This document shows positions 25,111 through 38,055 of a DNA stretch of 64,000 bases, piece by piece. Source of the stretch: Gamarada debralockiae (taxonomy: Eukaryota; Ascomycota; Leotiomycetes; Helotiales; Hyphodiscaceae); the NCBI GenBank assembly GCA_002803225.1, contig NXFV01000221.1, positions 51,726 to 115,725 of the forward strand, given 5' to 3'. Positions within the stretch are counted from its first letter, which is position 1. Every line of letters starts with the position of its first letter. The notes beneath the pieces are model-generated. The model had not been told where the DNA came from, searched no databases, and saw only the letters and a list, made by a program, of their open reading frames with translations. The position numbers were made by a program, and so were the translations under genes.

Positions 25111-27064
25111 TTTACCGCGCGTGTCGACGACGGACGAAGCGAAAATAGTTTCGAGGACGGAAGATCCACTGCGATCTGACTTTTGATTTAGTACTCGTAG
25201 TTGCTGGCAGGGTTTCTGGAGATCCTTGATGCCGGAAATCGAGCTTGGGAGAATTTGGTGTTCTTTTAAATTGATATGGAATGCTTAAACCCATGGGGTT
25301 TGAAGATGCGATTGTTGCGGGGGTGTCTACGGATTCAGAAATTCTTTTGTGGAGGTACTTCTTGAAGTAGCGGGCCCGACACCAGAAGGAAAGCCATCTC
25401 CAAACGATATCAGGAAGTTGGATTATGATAAGATCTTAGTGCTGGCCTCATCTCGTCGCCTTCTTTCTTTTGGAAGAAAAGCACAGGATTTCGATCTGGA
25501 GATTATTTTTCCATGGTGCAAGACAAACTCAAAATATACTTTAGCCGCTCGCGGTATCCGCCAGCCGAGACGCTGGATATGTTAAACGATACTGTGGATG
25601 AACTGAAGATCAGTCCAGAATCCCAGACCCAGCAGCGTCCCTGCTCAAGGTTCGAGCATTGAGCACTCGGCAGCTTCAAGTCTCGGGATCGGTCGGCCCC
25701 GTCAGCCCGTCTCCTGATCAATTTCCAGGCCCGGCCAGAGGTTCCACATATTGGCATCTTTGACGAGTAGGAGATGCGGGATGCTTTCCCCATTCCTAGC
25801 CTCCATAGAGTGAAGGTACGCCTCGGTTGCGCAGTGAACTCGAAAATACAGTATGCTACAGTACGGGATGTGACATTTCATAAGCCGGCTCTTGAAAGGC
25901 TACCTGCCCCGGATAAGTTACCTGGGAGAGTTAACCATTTTTATTCATACTGTACCAACTGCCGTCAGATTTGTCCAAAGGAGGTAATTTGGGTGAGACG
26001 ACGGAGGAAGTGACACAGATCTATACCCGTCCGTACTGTATCACAAATGCAACTCTCCCTGTCTGAGTGCGCAATAGAATTCCCAGGGCATGACAGCTAC
26101 GGCTCTATCAAAACGTAACTCTCAGATGGGCTCGATATAGGATGGATACATCCTATGCAGCGTATGAAGCCCTTTTCGAAGTAGTGAGACTTGCAATACT
26201 TTTGGGACTTTGCCTTTTCTGCCCGTGCGGAAGCACGTCGCTTAAACGGCCTTGAGTTTCGACTGCAGCGCATCTTGAAAAAAATAGATCCATATTTGCG
26301 CCGGCCAAGCTAGGGTCTTGTACAGTTTTGGTAAGCCTTCCAACCCTTGAAGGTTTGGTGGGAAACTTTGGCGTGGGATGCTGGTGAAATAACCTTGTCC
26401 AATGCTTGTCTACACCCCATGCGCAGACTCCAGAGTGGGCCAAGCCAAGGGTAGAAATAACGCCCTGCAGCTGGATCCAATGAAGGCCCGATCCAGCATT
26501 CGACGGCCGCTGCACTATATGTGGTGGAAGATTGGCCGTCAGCCACTCACAGTGGGGATAGAATACCACTACAACCCCCCGGTTCAAAGACTAATGGATC
26601 CAACCTTCCATGCTGGGAGCGTAGTGTGCCGAGCCTGAGCCTGCCTCCCCCTCCCCATTTTCGGCCGCCCCATGCACCACCCGTCCAATTCCCATCTACC
26701 GTGCCATACTTCCTCTCTTCCCTTCCAATCCTACTGAATAATCTGTACACCACACTCCCTTAACCTCATCTCGACACCTGTCGTCGACTCACGACGAAAG
26801 AAGGTTGAATTGTTCGACGAGGAGGACGACAAAAACCGCAGGAAGATTATCAAAGAGTGCTCGATTGACTCGCTCGCTCTCGCTGTACAGGCTACCGTAG
26901 CAAGCGTACCAGTCCAGCTGATCTGGTTCCAGCGCGGCCGAGAACCACGGCTTCGCAACCATCCCTTCGTCTGGGAACAACTGAACCCTCGACAACTTTA
27001 ATCAAATCAACGACAACAATTATCATTCACGACTCCTCGTCAGTTTCGAAACACCAAACAATAG

Positions 27065-27187
27065 GTGAGTAGCATTAACCCGCCAACGCTTTGTCCGCGC
27101 TTTCAACACCCGTCGAGTCGGGAATTGTTCGATTTGACTTTCCGGTCGCCTGATTATCTGGGAACAAGGGCTGATTGTTCTATACAG
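27065..27187 (+). other. Probable 5' UTR intron of veA
   Basis: A strong donor GTGAGT at 27065 and an acceptor CTATACAG ending at 27187 enclose 123 nt directly upstream of the veA start codon at 27264. No coding frame crosses it, so it would be a leader intron. The splice signals are clear; use is inferred. Confidence 0.55.
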
Positions 27188-27263
27188 AATACAACGACGC
27201 AACGAGGTTTGAGAGGTCGTGGAGTAATTGATCTGGATTAATTGGACTGCTCGATAATTGAAA

Positions 27264-28946
27264 ATGGCTTCCGCAGCGCCGCCTCGTCATGTCCGCCAAA
27301 AACCCAACATGCAAGATCGACCACCGCAGGTAATTGAGCGAACCACCAAAGAGGGACGAAGGCTCCGATATGAGTTGAAAGTCATCCAACAACCAGAGCG
27401 TGCCAGAGCTTGTGGTTCAGGGGCGAAGTGTAAGATTCATTCAGTTCCCAGAAAGCGTATTGCATCGCTCAAGTGCTAATTGTTTACAGCATCCGCCGAC
27501 CGACGACCTGTTGATCCACCACCTGTCGTTGAACTCAAGATTTTTGAAGTAGAGGGACCACAGACTACTGACATTACTTTTGCTTACGATGCAAACTTCT
27601 TCCTCTTCGCTACCTTGGAGATGGCCCGTCCCATTGCCCACGGTCGTGTGGCCCCTCAAGCTGCTCAGGTCCCAGTGTTGACTGGTATGCCTGTCTCGGG
27701 AATGGCATATTTGGATCGACCATGTGAGGCAGGATACTTCATCTTCCCGGATCTTTCTGTTCGCCACGAAGGCAAATATCGCTTGAGCTTTAACCTTTAC
27801 GAGGAGACCAAGCAACCAAAGGATGCCGATGCTGAGCCACCGGCAGAGACAAAGCCAAAGGTTACCAAAGGTACCACGGAGCCTGATGCCTCGTTTGACT
27901 GGCGGATGGAGCTCAAGTCGGATGTGTTCGATGTTTTCAGTGCCAAGAAGTTCCCTGGACTGGCGGAGAGTACTGCTCTGAGTCGAACCGTGGCTGAACA
28001 AGGATGCCGAGTTCGTATTCGTCGTGACGTCCGAATGAGAAGAAGAGGAGATGGCAAAGGCAATGAAGACTTCGAGGATGAAATCAATTATGACCGAGCA
28101 TCAAGGGCTCAAACCGTCGACTTCCAGAGAGAGCGATCCCGTTCTTCCAGCAGTGGAGGTGAGGGTGACCATAGACAACCCTTTGATCAACCTCAGAGTC
28201 ACCTCGCCTTTGGAGGTCAGCACTATCAAGCACAACAGCATCAATTTGCTACACCACAGCCACCTGTTCAACAACCACAATATGCTACTCCAGCTTACCA
28301 TCAACCACCACAGTACGGTCATCAGGCACCTCCACCTCCGGCTCATCATTATGGATATGAAAGACAATACCCGCAGTCGGCCTATCCAAGTAACCCGCCA
28401 CGAGAGATACTTCGTGACGATGATCCTTGGCGAAGGCAATCAATGGCTGGCCACGCGAACGAGCAATTCCCCCGTCACCACCCTGCCCCGGAGCAAAACT
28501 TCAACCGCAACCCTCAACCATTCCAAGGGTATGCTCCTAGGTCACCTGGTCGCGCTAAAGTTTCTCTACCTCCTATTCGGTCGGAGTTCCCTAACAAGTT
28601 TGAGAACTCACCTCCTGCACCGCTCTCCTCTGTTCGCTCGATTGCCCCTCTGATGCATAGCCCAACATATGAGAGAAGAGATGAGCGTCCCAGCTTGTAC
28701 GCTCAGCACAGTGCACCTCTTGTTGCAGCTCCTGAACCGACACGGAACGGCAAACGTAGCTACGATACAACCTTCGGTTCAGCGGCCTCTAGAGAACCGC
28801 TCTACAACGGTATGCGTCCTAGCAGCCCCCACGACGATGGCATATACGACGATGAAGACGAAACCTCTTTCATGGAGGAGATGAAGATGAATTACAAGCG
28901 TGCCGACGGCTCTGAATACTCGCGCGCTCTTCCAGTTCTCGAATAG
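27264..28946 (+). CDS. veA: Velvet regulator VeA
   Basis: Two exons, 27264-27429 and 27490-28946, encode 540 residues. VeA is the light-responsive scaffold of the velvet complex (with VelB and the methyltransferase LaeA) that couples development to secondary metabolism and moves to the nucleus in the dark. The velvet domain spans about residues 25-235: VIQQPERARACGSGAK, SADRRPVDPPPVVELKI, GMPVSGMAYLDRP, GYFIFPDLSVRHEGKYRLSF, ending at TVAEQGCRVRIRRDVRMRRR. The long C-terminal half is Gln/Pro/His-rich and disordered, ending with an acidic DDEDETSFMEEMKMNYKRAD. The phase-1 intron within AK|SSADRR lies in the velvet core. The start ATG is in frame with a basic, Pro-containing N-terminus (RHVRQKPNMQDRPP) in the place of the nuclear-localisation region. 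A leader intron lies upstream. Confidence 0.96.
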
Positions 28947-30312
28947 TTCCCTTTACTTACAGGTTTTGAACGCTTTTTGGCGTTGGTTGGCTCGGATGTG
29001 TTTATATCCAGGCGTTAACGGATGGAGTTCTGAGCGCGCCTCGATCTCCATTTTAATTCAAATTTTCATATCGGCATTCAACACCCTTCGGCACTTACGA
29101 CTCCTGTCTTCCACCCGCTTTTGCACAGATCCACTAAATCACGACATCTATCTCCTTGCAATTTCAGCTAAACGATACTTGGCGGTCTTCGCTAAAAGCA
29201 CATATGTCCTCTGTTCTTCGTTTTCATCTAGAATTGGCTGGATGCGGAAACTCCGCCTTTGAACTCACAGTAGCACGTTTCTTTTGTTGGGTGAGATTGA
29301 GTAAGATTTTGGGATGGAGAGGGGAAGGGATGGGAGGGGACTATTCTGTAATTTATGGGGTAGATATTTGGAATGGATGGGTTGGCTTGAAGGTAGCCAT
29401 TAGTGTGCTTGAATATGAATTGATATGGATGGATGAAAATGTACATTTTGAGCAATGTGACGCGTGAAATGAGAGCAAAAGAGGGACGAATCCAAGAGAA
29501 AGAAGCTTGAGATCTAAAGATGACTATCAGCCCAGGCCAGTAGCTTGACAAGCAATACCAAGAACCAAATTTTGCTGAATGGCAGCAGTTGACGGCATGG
29601 AGAATAACAAGGGAGAATTATTTACCTGCTGTGCATTTCTTTGTGCGATTACGGGACCAATCACTCACAGGCCTCCAGCACGGCCAACCTGTACCAATCG
29701 AAGATGCGCCTCCGAGATGATGCGGCCTTCAGGGGGCTGACCTCAAGTCTAATTAGGGCTCAAATCAACAAGGACGCCTACCTGCCCTATCACAGTAAAT
29801 AATTAATATCTGTCGAAATTCATACATATAATAAATTGATCTCGTAGTTGGCGTCCCTTCAATCCTATTTTTAATCTGGATAAAGCTTTCGTCTCGTCTC
29901 TCCTTTCCCACGTCCGAAATAAGGTTTAGCGTCCGCTAAACACGCTTCTGGGATTCGCGTGCTTGGATTCCGAGTGTTTACATGACGATGATTTGGTGGG
30001 GAGTCTGAGCAACTGAAACAACAAACCCGCCTTGAGCAACCTGCATACAACGTGTAGGTACGACGTAAAAGATAGGAGGAATAGGAGAAAGGGAGAACAA
30101 TTCGTTCCCTCGCCATCGAAAATTACTTCACTCTCTCAAAAGAGGGAGATTTGTTTACCTTCTGTTTACTTCTTCTCTAGCGAAGTACACGACAACAACA
30201 ACGACAACGCGAAGTTTTGGGAGAGAATTGGGGAGAGGAGAAAGCTTCGAGCGGCGATTGTCAATACACTTGGAGATCAAACAGAGCTCATAACCATAAG
30301 AAGGTTTCCAAG
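28947..30312. other. Intergenic spacer with veA 3' UTR
   Basis: About 1.4 kb. It should contain the veA 3' UTR and the promoter of the next plus-strand gene. Short frames at 29156-29467 (plus) and 29228-29551 (minus) show no family features. The DNA is AT-rich near 29795-29840. Nothing else was recognised. Confidence 0.45.
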
Positions 30313-32866
30313 ATGGAAAATCGTCGGGTTAGTTTTAAACTTCTTTGGTCTGCACACTCCCGCTCTCCATATGGAATGCATTTTGGATGATCGACGAATC
30401 CAGGTCGGCCCATTCAGCCACATTGTCTCGAAGCACCACCTTGAATGAGCGAATACTAATTTGCGACAGGAAACTCGAGATCGCTCGAGATATCCAGATA
30501 ACCCTCAAGAACCCTATCAGGGCGACCCTACGAAGGCCGGCACTAAGAGATTGTTTAGCAATCGCGACTCGAGAGTATCAGATCGATCCTCCGATCATGG
30601 CGAGAACTACGAAAATGAACAAGAAGAAGAGCAGTTGCATTCGGGAAAGAGACATCGTGCTAGCGACTGGCCTCTTGCATCTACAAACCACACCGAATCT
30701 CCTACCAGAGCTCCGCTACGAAGTCGAAATGTTCCCAACTCACCCTCCTACCGCCGCTCCAGCTCATCCCAAGTTCGTCCTTCCAAGTTCCTCGAAGGCA
30801 GCATGAACGATAGAGTCAGTCATAAACCACCCACTACATACATTGGCGAGGAAGAGTTCCTGGAGAGATATGAGCGCGAGAATGGAGAGACACGTGGAAG
30901 AAAGATGGCACGACCAAAGACGTTTATGCACCAGCAAAATACATCAACTGTTGGTTCCTCTGCAGACCGGTCCGAGGTTTCTCGTCATTCGGGTATCTTC
31001 CGCTTTGGCAAATCTCTGGCCGCGTCCTTCAATCCCAGCAATTGGAAGATCTTTTCAAAGCCACAAGAGGAAGACGAGACTTCTCAGCAGAAAATTCTGC
31101 GGGAACGGAGAGAGAAGGCGGAAAGCATGTATCAGGAGTTGAAGAAGTCGGGTCATTTTCGAGACTCGACGTTTGGCCCATCACGCTTCCAGCATCAAGA
31201 GGAGAAAGAGCCTGTGCACACAAAACATGATTCTGGAGTGGAGTTTGGTCATCGACGATCCACCTCTTGCATGAGTGGTGAGACGTCGATGGAGGAGAAG
31301 CGAATGGGCAGAGTCTATCTCGAACCGCCGCGCCTACCAACTGGTAGTGATAGTCACTTCAGTCAGAGTCCTGCTTCCACCACCCAAGAATCAGCTCGCA
31401 AGGCTAAATTCCATTTCAAGAAGCCTTCTCTATCCAATATCAGAAAGTCAACCAGCGACAATGCATCAAACGCAAGCAGCGATCACCACCAAGCACGACG
31501 AGTTCCATCTCGCAAGGATCTTCAGAAACAGCAGAAATTGGTGAAGCGTGTTAGCGATTTGGAGGGCAAGCTCGAGGCTGCTCGTCGTCAGTTGGCCCAG
31601 GCGATGGACGAGCCGGTTCCTTCTGGACCACTGCCTAGAGTGGAAAGACAACGCTTTGTGCCTGGAGCTATGCCCTCGCTGCCGTCTGAGAGACTCCTTA
31701 GTGGTTACGTTAAGTCAGAAGATGGCATGAGTGAGAGTGTGAGTATCAGTCAGATTGGCAAGGCTGTTACTATGAATGAGCCAGTCATGTCAGGGGGCAG
31801 ATTTGACAGCGAGCAGCTTGAGATGAACGAACCTACTAGACTCGCTCCACCACCTCCAGATTTCGACAAGTCTCTACCACAAGAGCCAGACACTCTTGCC
31901 CATGACCGCGTCATGCAGAGCGTCGAGGTCGAAGACGGGTCAATCGAAATGGACGAACCGTCCGAAGAGACAAAGCCACCGGTCGCCAAGTCTGTCAAGT
32001 CCCGCCAAGTCCAAATCATCCAACAATCCGCCACTTCTCAACTATCCGCAGATTCCTTAAAGCTCACCGACCTAGTGACCGACAGCGACTACGAGTATTC
32101 CGAGTCTGGCAAGCATGAAACTAGCCCTGAACCCTCTGAGCTCTCCGAACCCAAGGCGCCAAAACAACAGTCTTCTAAACAAGCCTCCAAGTCAAAGAAG
32201 CGGAAGAGCTTGACCGATGACAGCGGTGTTTTCAAACCAGTTTCTGAGTCCGAATCCGATCTGTCCTCTGTCAAGCCAAAGAGAATACCCAAGAAGAACG
32301 CAGCTGGTAACACTCCACGCAAGCTGCAGAAGACATCTACTTCCGACGGCAAGACTTCACCACCAAGCCAACGCGACGGCGCTCCCCGCCACCGCCATCT
32401 CACCCTGGGCAAGAAGCACTCCTCCGTTATCATGCCGTCTAAAGCCTCGAAGAGCAAGATCCAAGTCCAAGGTCGACAATCCGTCTCGCCTCCCCCAAGC
32501 GGTCCATTCACTGGCTTGGAGTACATGAAACCTTCTTCGCAGTCCAGCCGCAACGGAAAGGAAAGCGAGGTTGGAGAAGCGAGATTGGCAGCCTACAGCG
32601 CTATCCCCTCAACAGACGGTGACGATGTCCCGCCTGTGCCTAAGATGCCCAAAGCCGTTCGTCTAGCCAGCGGAGAAGTCGTCAATATCCCTCCTCAAAA
32701 TGGTAATGTCTCTGGTGGAGGTAGAGGGAAGTTGCAGCACACGGGAAGTAATGCGGGAAAATTGACCAAGGCGAGACCGAGTCCCAAGGGGAAGGGTGGT
32801 GAGCCGGTTAAGTTGAGCCCAGGCAAGAGGGGAGAGGATTTTGAGTGGCCAGAAGACGTCTTTTGA
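30313..32866 (+). CDS. Large basic, disordered protein with a short coiled coil
   Basis: A 15-nt first exon (30313-30327, MENRR) ends at donor GTTAGT. A TACTAAT branch-like site and the acceptor GCGACAG lead into 30470-32866, giving 803 residues. The protein is Ser/Lys/Glu-rich and predicted disordered throughout, with an early RxRS-rich stretch. A conserved-looking patch reads GIFRFGKSLAASFNPSNWKI. A coiled coil follows, KQQKLVKRVSDLEGKLEAAR (about residues 350-385). Basic SK-rich runs (KQASKSKKRKSLTDD) suggest a nuclear location. It resembles a Pezizomycotina group sometimes labelled nuclear RNA-binding protein, but I see no RNA-binding domain and do not assign one. Confidence in the gene is high, in any function low. 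Confidence 0.8.
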
Positions 32867-33607
32867 TCTCTCTTTCTCTCTTGGCTCGCCTTTGCCTTTG
32901 ACCTTTGCACAGATGGAAGAAGGTGTATCTGGAGAAGATAGCGAGGCCGAGAGATGGCTGAACATACCGTCATACAGCACATGTTACGAGTAATGATACG
33001 AATATATCCCACCACCCCACACATCATACACACCATCCACCCACGCTTTGCCGATACGATACGAGATACCGACGATACGCAATACCCTTTATGACGACCA
33101 CGCATTTCACGACAGCAAGCAGATGTTATTCGATTCTTTGCAGAGCATAGGGAGTTTCTTTCCTTTCTTTAAGCATGAGGAGTGGTAATGGATGGATATG
33201 GAGCAATGGCATTGGGTTCAATTCAATTTCCTGTATGACGAAAGGATAACGAGTTGGATGGATCGAAGAATCGGCATTGGCTAGCTACTTCTTTGTACAT
33301 ACAGTCCATTCATTCCGAATTAAAACCTGCCTTCTCCCAATCCTCCTAAATCAATAGAAGAAAGCTGAACAAATAAACGTGCCAGAAAACTTTCAAACAT
33401 ACTTCCATTCGTGAATCCCATAGTTAGCTGCTTGTAGCATTTTTTGGCTTTCCTTCCGTCTTAGTGCAGGTAGTACTGTAAATCCTAACCTGAAATCAAA
33501 TACTCCTCCTTTCCGGCTCAAGGCTTCCTCCCTATATCTCACAGTGAAGTACGAACAAAACAAAATGGACGAATTGACGGATTCGGTGACGAGATGGATA
33601 AAGGTGA
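32867..33607. other. Convergent 3' spacer
   Basis: 740 bp between two converging genes. It holds the two 3' UTRs. A short degenerate repeat of CGATAC words occurs near 33050-33080. No coding evidence. Confidence 0.5.
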
Positions 33608-36600
33608 TTATGCAACCTCGACGAAATGTGGTTCAGCGACGGGATTGTTGCGGTTGCGGATCGAATCCATGAAGTCTGCTGCGCCGGTCCAGACTTTCGG
33701 GACGCGGTTGTAGAGCATGGCTAGGATGATGATTACGAGGAGTGGAATCTGTATATCATATATCAGTAAACACTCCCAAAAATGTTTTTACAGAAAAGCA
33801 ATGAGATAAAGGGGACGACATACCCAAACAAAGAACAGATTCCTATCACTCCTCAACTTCTTAACCTTTTCCGCATGCGCTAATCTTAACTGATCCTGCT
33901 GCTCCCTCGTAATCGTATGTTTCTGCCCAATGCGCACTGTACCCACGACCAAAGGCCTCTTCTGTGCCGTCGAAGATTCCGCTTGGTCGAAGATCTCCGC
34001 GCATTTGTTGTCCGCTACTGTGTCTGCTGCTGCTTGAGCGGCTGAAGCTCGCTTGGTGTCTACGTCCCCTTGTGGGAAGATGTCTTCGTACGCAGGCGGA
34101 GCGGCAGGAACGGCTCCGGAGAATAAATCCCACCAGCGGTAGTCTTGCTCTTTGGCAGCGCCGTCGGGACGGTTGGAGTTGACTAGATTGCTGATGCGGC
34201 GTACCATGGGGTTGGTGGGGAGGTAGGCTTGGTAGTCTGGGAGAGTGGGCATCATGGGTAAGGTTGGCATTTGAGGGAGGTTAGGGAGAGTGAGGTGCAT
34301 AGTCTGCTGGAGATGTTGGATTTGAACGGCGAGTTGGTCACGGAAGGCGGTCATGGCTGCTGTTGGCGAGGCAAGACCACCTGGTGCTGGAAGCTCCAGA
34401 ACGGGATCTTTCTCAGGAACAAGAGATGCGCTTCGAGATTTCTGGGCACTGGGTCTCCTGGTCGAGCGCATCCAGAATGCACCGTCGTTCGCGGCATCCG
34501 CATCTTCGTCCTCGTATTCGTTGTCATCATCAGAACCATCGTCGCTTGGAACGTGGTCCAAAGGTGGTGGGCTCGATGCTGGCTCCCACACGGATCTCAA
34601 GGACGTGGCACTGCTGGTTTTGCTTCGTAAAGAGCCACCGCTGCGTGTCCTCGTGTGATGCTTGACACGACGAGCTACACGCAGGACCTCATCAGACGTT
34701 GCCATGTCCGAAGGAGTGTAGCCTTGATGACTTCGAACAGTAGGATCCGCACCACTCAGCATAAGACGTCTTACTATCTGAGGATGGTTGTGGAGTGCGG
34801 CGAAATGCATTGGAGTGAAGCCACCTTTGTCTCGTGGTTCAGGATTGGCGCCTCGTGCAAGTAGTGCTGCGACGAATCGGTGAAGACCAAGAGAGCAAGC
34901 CAGGTGAAGCATCGTCTGGCCAGAAGCTCTTCTCAGATTGAGACGAGGCATATTTGGGCTATCATCAAGATCGATAAGATCTAGACATCTCAGCAGCGTT
35001 GCCTCAACATCAACACCGAAAGTAGCAGCATTAAAACCAGAAACGTTCGAGTTCCCACCAGCGCCACCAGTTGGAGAATTTGACGAACCCCATGACGAAG
35101 GTCCATCACCAACAATTCTGCGCGCAAGGTCTCGAGCATCTTCCATCTTTCCAGTCATCTTGTGCCCTAAGACAGAGAGTGCAGTCCTGATAATCTGTTG
35201 CTCGTCGTCGTCCACGTACTTGAAGAAGGCTTGTTGTTTGGGAATTGGAGGTGTCGGATAAGGTTGTATTTGCTGTTGCTGGTGTTGATGCTTGAACGTC
35301 ACTGGAACGGTGCCCGCGAATGCTGAGGGCGGTAAGAGGCATACAAGAGATGTTTCGCCCCAGAAAGTCGTCGTAGTGGCCTTTGAGTCTCCAAACATCA
35401 CCTCCAAGCCTTGACAGAATCCGCTTCCTAAACAGGTAACTTCAATTCCGCCAGCTTTAGGGCCCTCATTAGGAATCAACTTATGTATCGTTGGAGGTCG
35501 GTGAGGGTTAAGTGCTAAGGGCATGCCGTACAGCCCATTAGCAACAGCTTGGGCTATTTGCGCTTGCTGCTGTTGATATGCTTGGACACTATTTCTCAGC
35601 CCATTGGGACTTGGAGCACGACTTGGATGTGCTGAAGTCGGTGCAGAATATAGTTGATGCATTGCCAAGTTCTCCATCGATTGGGATCTGTTGGCATTGG
35701 AGAAGAAGACTTGATCATTGCTATTCGGTGTTGGAGGACCAGTGTTATATTGCTGGGGAATATTAGGTGTCGTTGTCGACGGCTGACCAAACGGCTGCTG
35801 GTCAGTTGTTACGGGGAAGGATGAGAGGTTAGGAGTGAAAGGTGATGGAGCTGATGAGGCGACCGCGCTCATAGGCCCAGACGAGGCCGCTTGCCCAGGA
35901 TCTACTGTCTCTAATCTGGTCATCGCCAGACCGCTGGGTACTTTGCCTGACCCACTTGCTTTCCTCTTCTTTGATATAGGAGGTCCTGATGACGCGGATG
36001 GTGAAGTTTGACGGGATAGATTGCGTGGTGTCATGGTAGTAGATGGTGTCTGCGAAGGGTGAGAAGATGTGGTCATACTCATTGGGGTTGGGAATTGCAT
36101 ATTGAAGCTCCGTTGCATGCTGTGCAAGTCTGAGCTCGAATGCGACAGACGGAAAGGTGCCATGCTGCCAACTGGGCCAGACGACATATCAAAGGTGCCA
36201 TCGCTGGGGAAAGCTCCATTTCCAGTGAAAAGTTGTCCATCTGAAGCGTTCGACGTTTGCGTAGATAAGGCAGGTAGGTTGTGTGTCTTATGATCATCAG
36301 TGATCATGATCGAAGAGGTCATCTCTTGCGCAATCAGACGATCTTGGTAATCCTTTATGGTAAAGATAACCTGGAATCCAAGCTTCTCATTCTGATGCCG
36401 GCAGTAACATGCAATGCGCATAGGGGCGTCCACTTGCAATGCACCATCCGGAATAAAAGGCTCTGGTCGATCACCAGTCGTTTCTGAAGGAGGTTGGCTG
36501 GTAGGTGGCTGCCACTCCTTGATCTCATGGGTGTTAAAGACTATAACACGTTTGGCCTCGTCCTTATGCCATGATTCTTCTTCCTCGACCTTTTTGACCT

Positions 36601-38055
36601 TCTTCCGTGCTGCCCGCTTGCGCTCGCGCGTTATGCACCCTACGCAAATCTTAACATCACCACCGTTCAAGGGCTTGTTCTCGTCATCTTCGTCTGAATT
36701 GTCCGATCCAGCATCGTCTTGGAAAATGTCTTGCGTAGCAGCTCTCTCAAAAGCACGCCTCCTATTCTCCGGATTCTGCATAGCACTAGTACATACTAAA
36801 GTGGTGTACAATTCAAGCGTATCTGGAGATCTCTCAGGAGTAGGTTTGGCGAGCAGCTTTGGTTTGGAGATAGTGTGGGTCGGGAGGTGAAGTTTGGTAA
36901 TACCCACTGGCATGGGGAAGAGTGTCATCTTGATTGGAATCTGGGTTTCCACCCGCGATTTCAATGGAGTCGGATGAAGGGTCAAAACAGGCTTGTATGT
37001 AGCCATGTTCGGAAAGCCATGCGGCGGTGCCATCCGTGGCATAGCCGGGTGGGGAAGACCATGCTGAGGGGCTGGCAAGCCGTGTTGTGGATATTCAAAG
37101 CCTGTCGCCCAACCCGGGTTTGGAGGAGCCCCACCAAGCATTGTTCCGCTGACAAATTCAACGCCTGTGCCAGGAGAGGGCGAGTGGTTGAAGAATGCGG
37201 AGGGAGACGATTCTTGGCTTGTAACCATCGCGGAAAGAGGCGAAGCTTCCCTGGAGCCAGAGGTTGTGAGCCCATTCATCGATTGAGTGACAGAGTGCTG
37301 CTATTTCCTAGTTAGCTTTCATCTTATATCAAGATCGGATGAGAACATACCGAATTTGCCTTATTGTGATTCTTGAACTTAGTCTTCAGCACAGGCGAAT
37401 TCTTTCCCCTAGGCGTATCGTACTTGATCGTAGGCATCTCGGGCGAATCCATCTCCACAGGCCGGATTCCGAAAGGACTCGGGCTGCTAGCCGCGCTCTC
37501 AAAATCAAAATCATTCTCCATCGTTTTGTCGCTAAATCCGAAATTCGCATTCATCGCAGATGGGTTGATCGTCCCATCAAATCCGCCAAAGTTCTGCGCC
37601 TCGTTTCCTTGCATCATATCATCCACCTTCCAATCCCCCATATCTGTGTCGTCCGCCATCATCACGTCGCCGTTCGTCAAGACGGACCGGGAGGAGTCTG
37701 AACTTGATTTGCGCTTATACCCCGAAGATTCGGAGGATGAATCCTGGTAGGAACCAGCCGGCGACGCTGTCGAAGACGCGGATAGTGACTGCTGCAATTG
37801 TGTGTCGAGCAAAGATACTCGATCAGGGACCGGGCTTTTGGTGGTATTTGGAGACCCAAATCCGCCCAAAAACTGTGGGCTATCTGTCGCGAAATCCTCA
37901 GCCAGGAAAATGCCAGGGCTATTCCCAGCGTCCAGATTGTTGGAATCGAAGAACTCAAAATCAGGGTCCGAGTCTAATCTTCCTCCTGACATGTCCGTGT
38001 CGAGAATGAATGGCGGCGAACTCGCTGAGTATACAGGCTCTGTTGCAGTCTGCAT
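33608..38055 (-). CDS. Mga2/Spt23-type ER-membrane-anchored transcription factor
   Basis: Three exons: 37351-38055, 33824 to 37297 (or 37300, TAGCAG tandem acceptor), and 33608-33748, about 1439 residues. Homologues sit in the ER membrane, sense lipid saturation or hypoxia, are ubiquitinated by Rsp5, clipped by the proteasome, and release a nuclear part that activates the delta-9 desaturase gene. Order of parts: an acidic Ser-rich N-terminus; a conserved block with GYKRKSSSDSSRS; a conserved region around IPIKMTLFPMPVGITKLHLP; an IPT/TIG domain near 835-920 (IHKLIPNEGPKAGGIEVTCL); two to three ankyrin repeats near 1024-1104 (GQTMLHLACSLGLHRFVAAL, GGFTPMHFAALHNHPQIVRR); a PPAY motif near 1301 (plus-strand 34088-34099) that could bind Rsp5 WW domains; and a C-terminal helix FFVWIPLLVIIILAMLYNRV. 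The transmembrane helix is split by the last intron. Confidence 0.93.

Larger units (their letters stand above)
24561..27064. other. Spacer and veA upstream region
   Basis: About 2.5 kb. It includes the TACAGTACTG tandem repeat (24872-24903), a tRNA-like hairpin (25055-25110) and a plus-strand protein-like pair of frames at 25349-25665 (LEVAGPTPEGKPSPNDIRKL, then in another frame PPAETLDMLNDTVDELKI). The part from about 26600 on is presumably the promoter and 5' leader of veA; it is pyrimidine-rich near 26640-26710. Confidence 0.35.

Noticed and set aside
27797..28087. Minus-strand frames inside veA
   Set aside because: Antisense of the conserved velvet domain.
32089..32553. 154-codon minus-strand frame in the 803-residue gene
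   Set aside because: Antisense shadow of a Ser/Lys-rich coding region.
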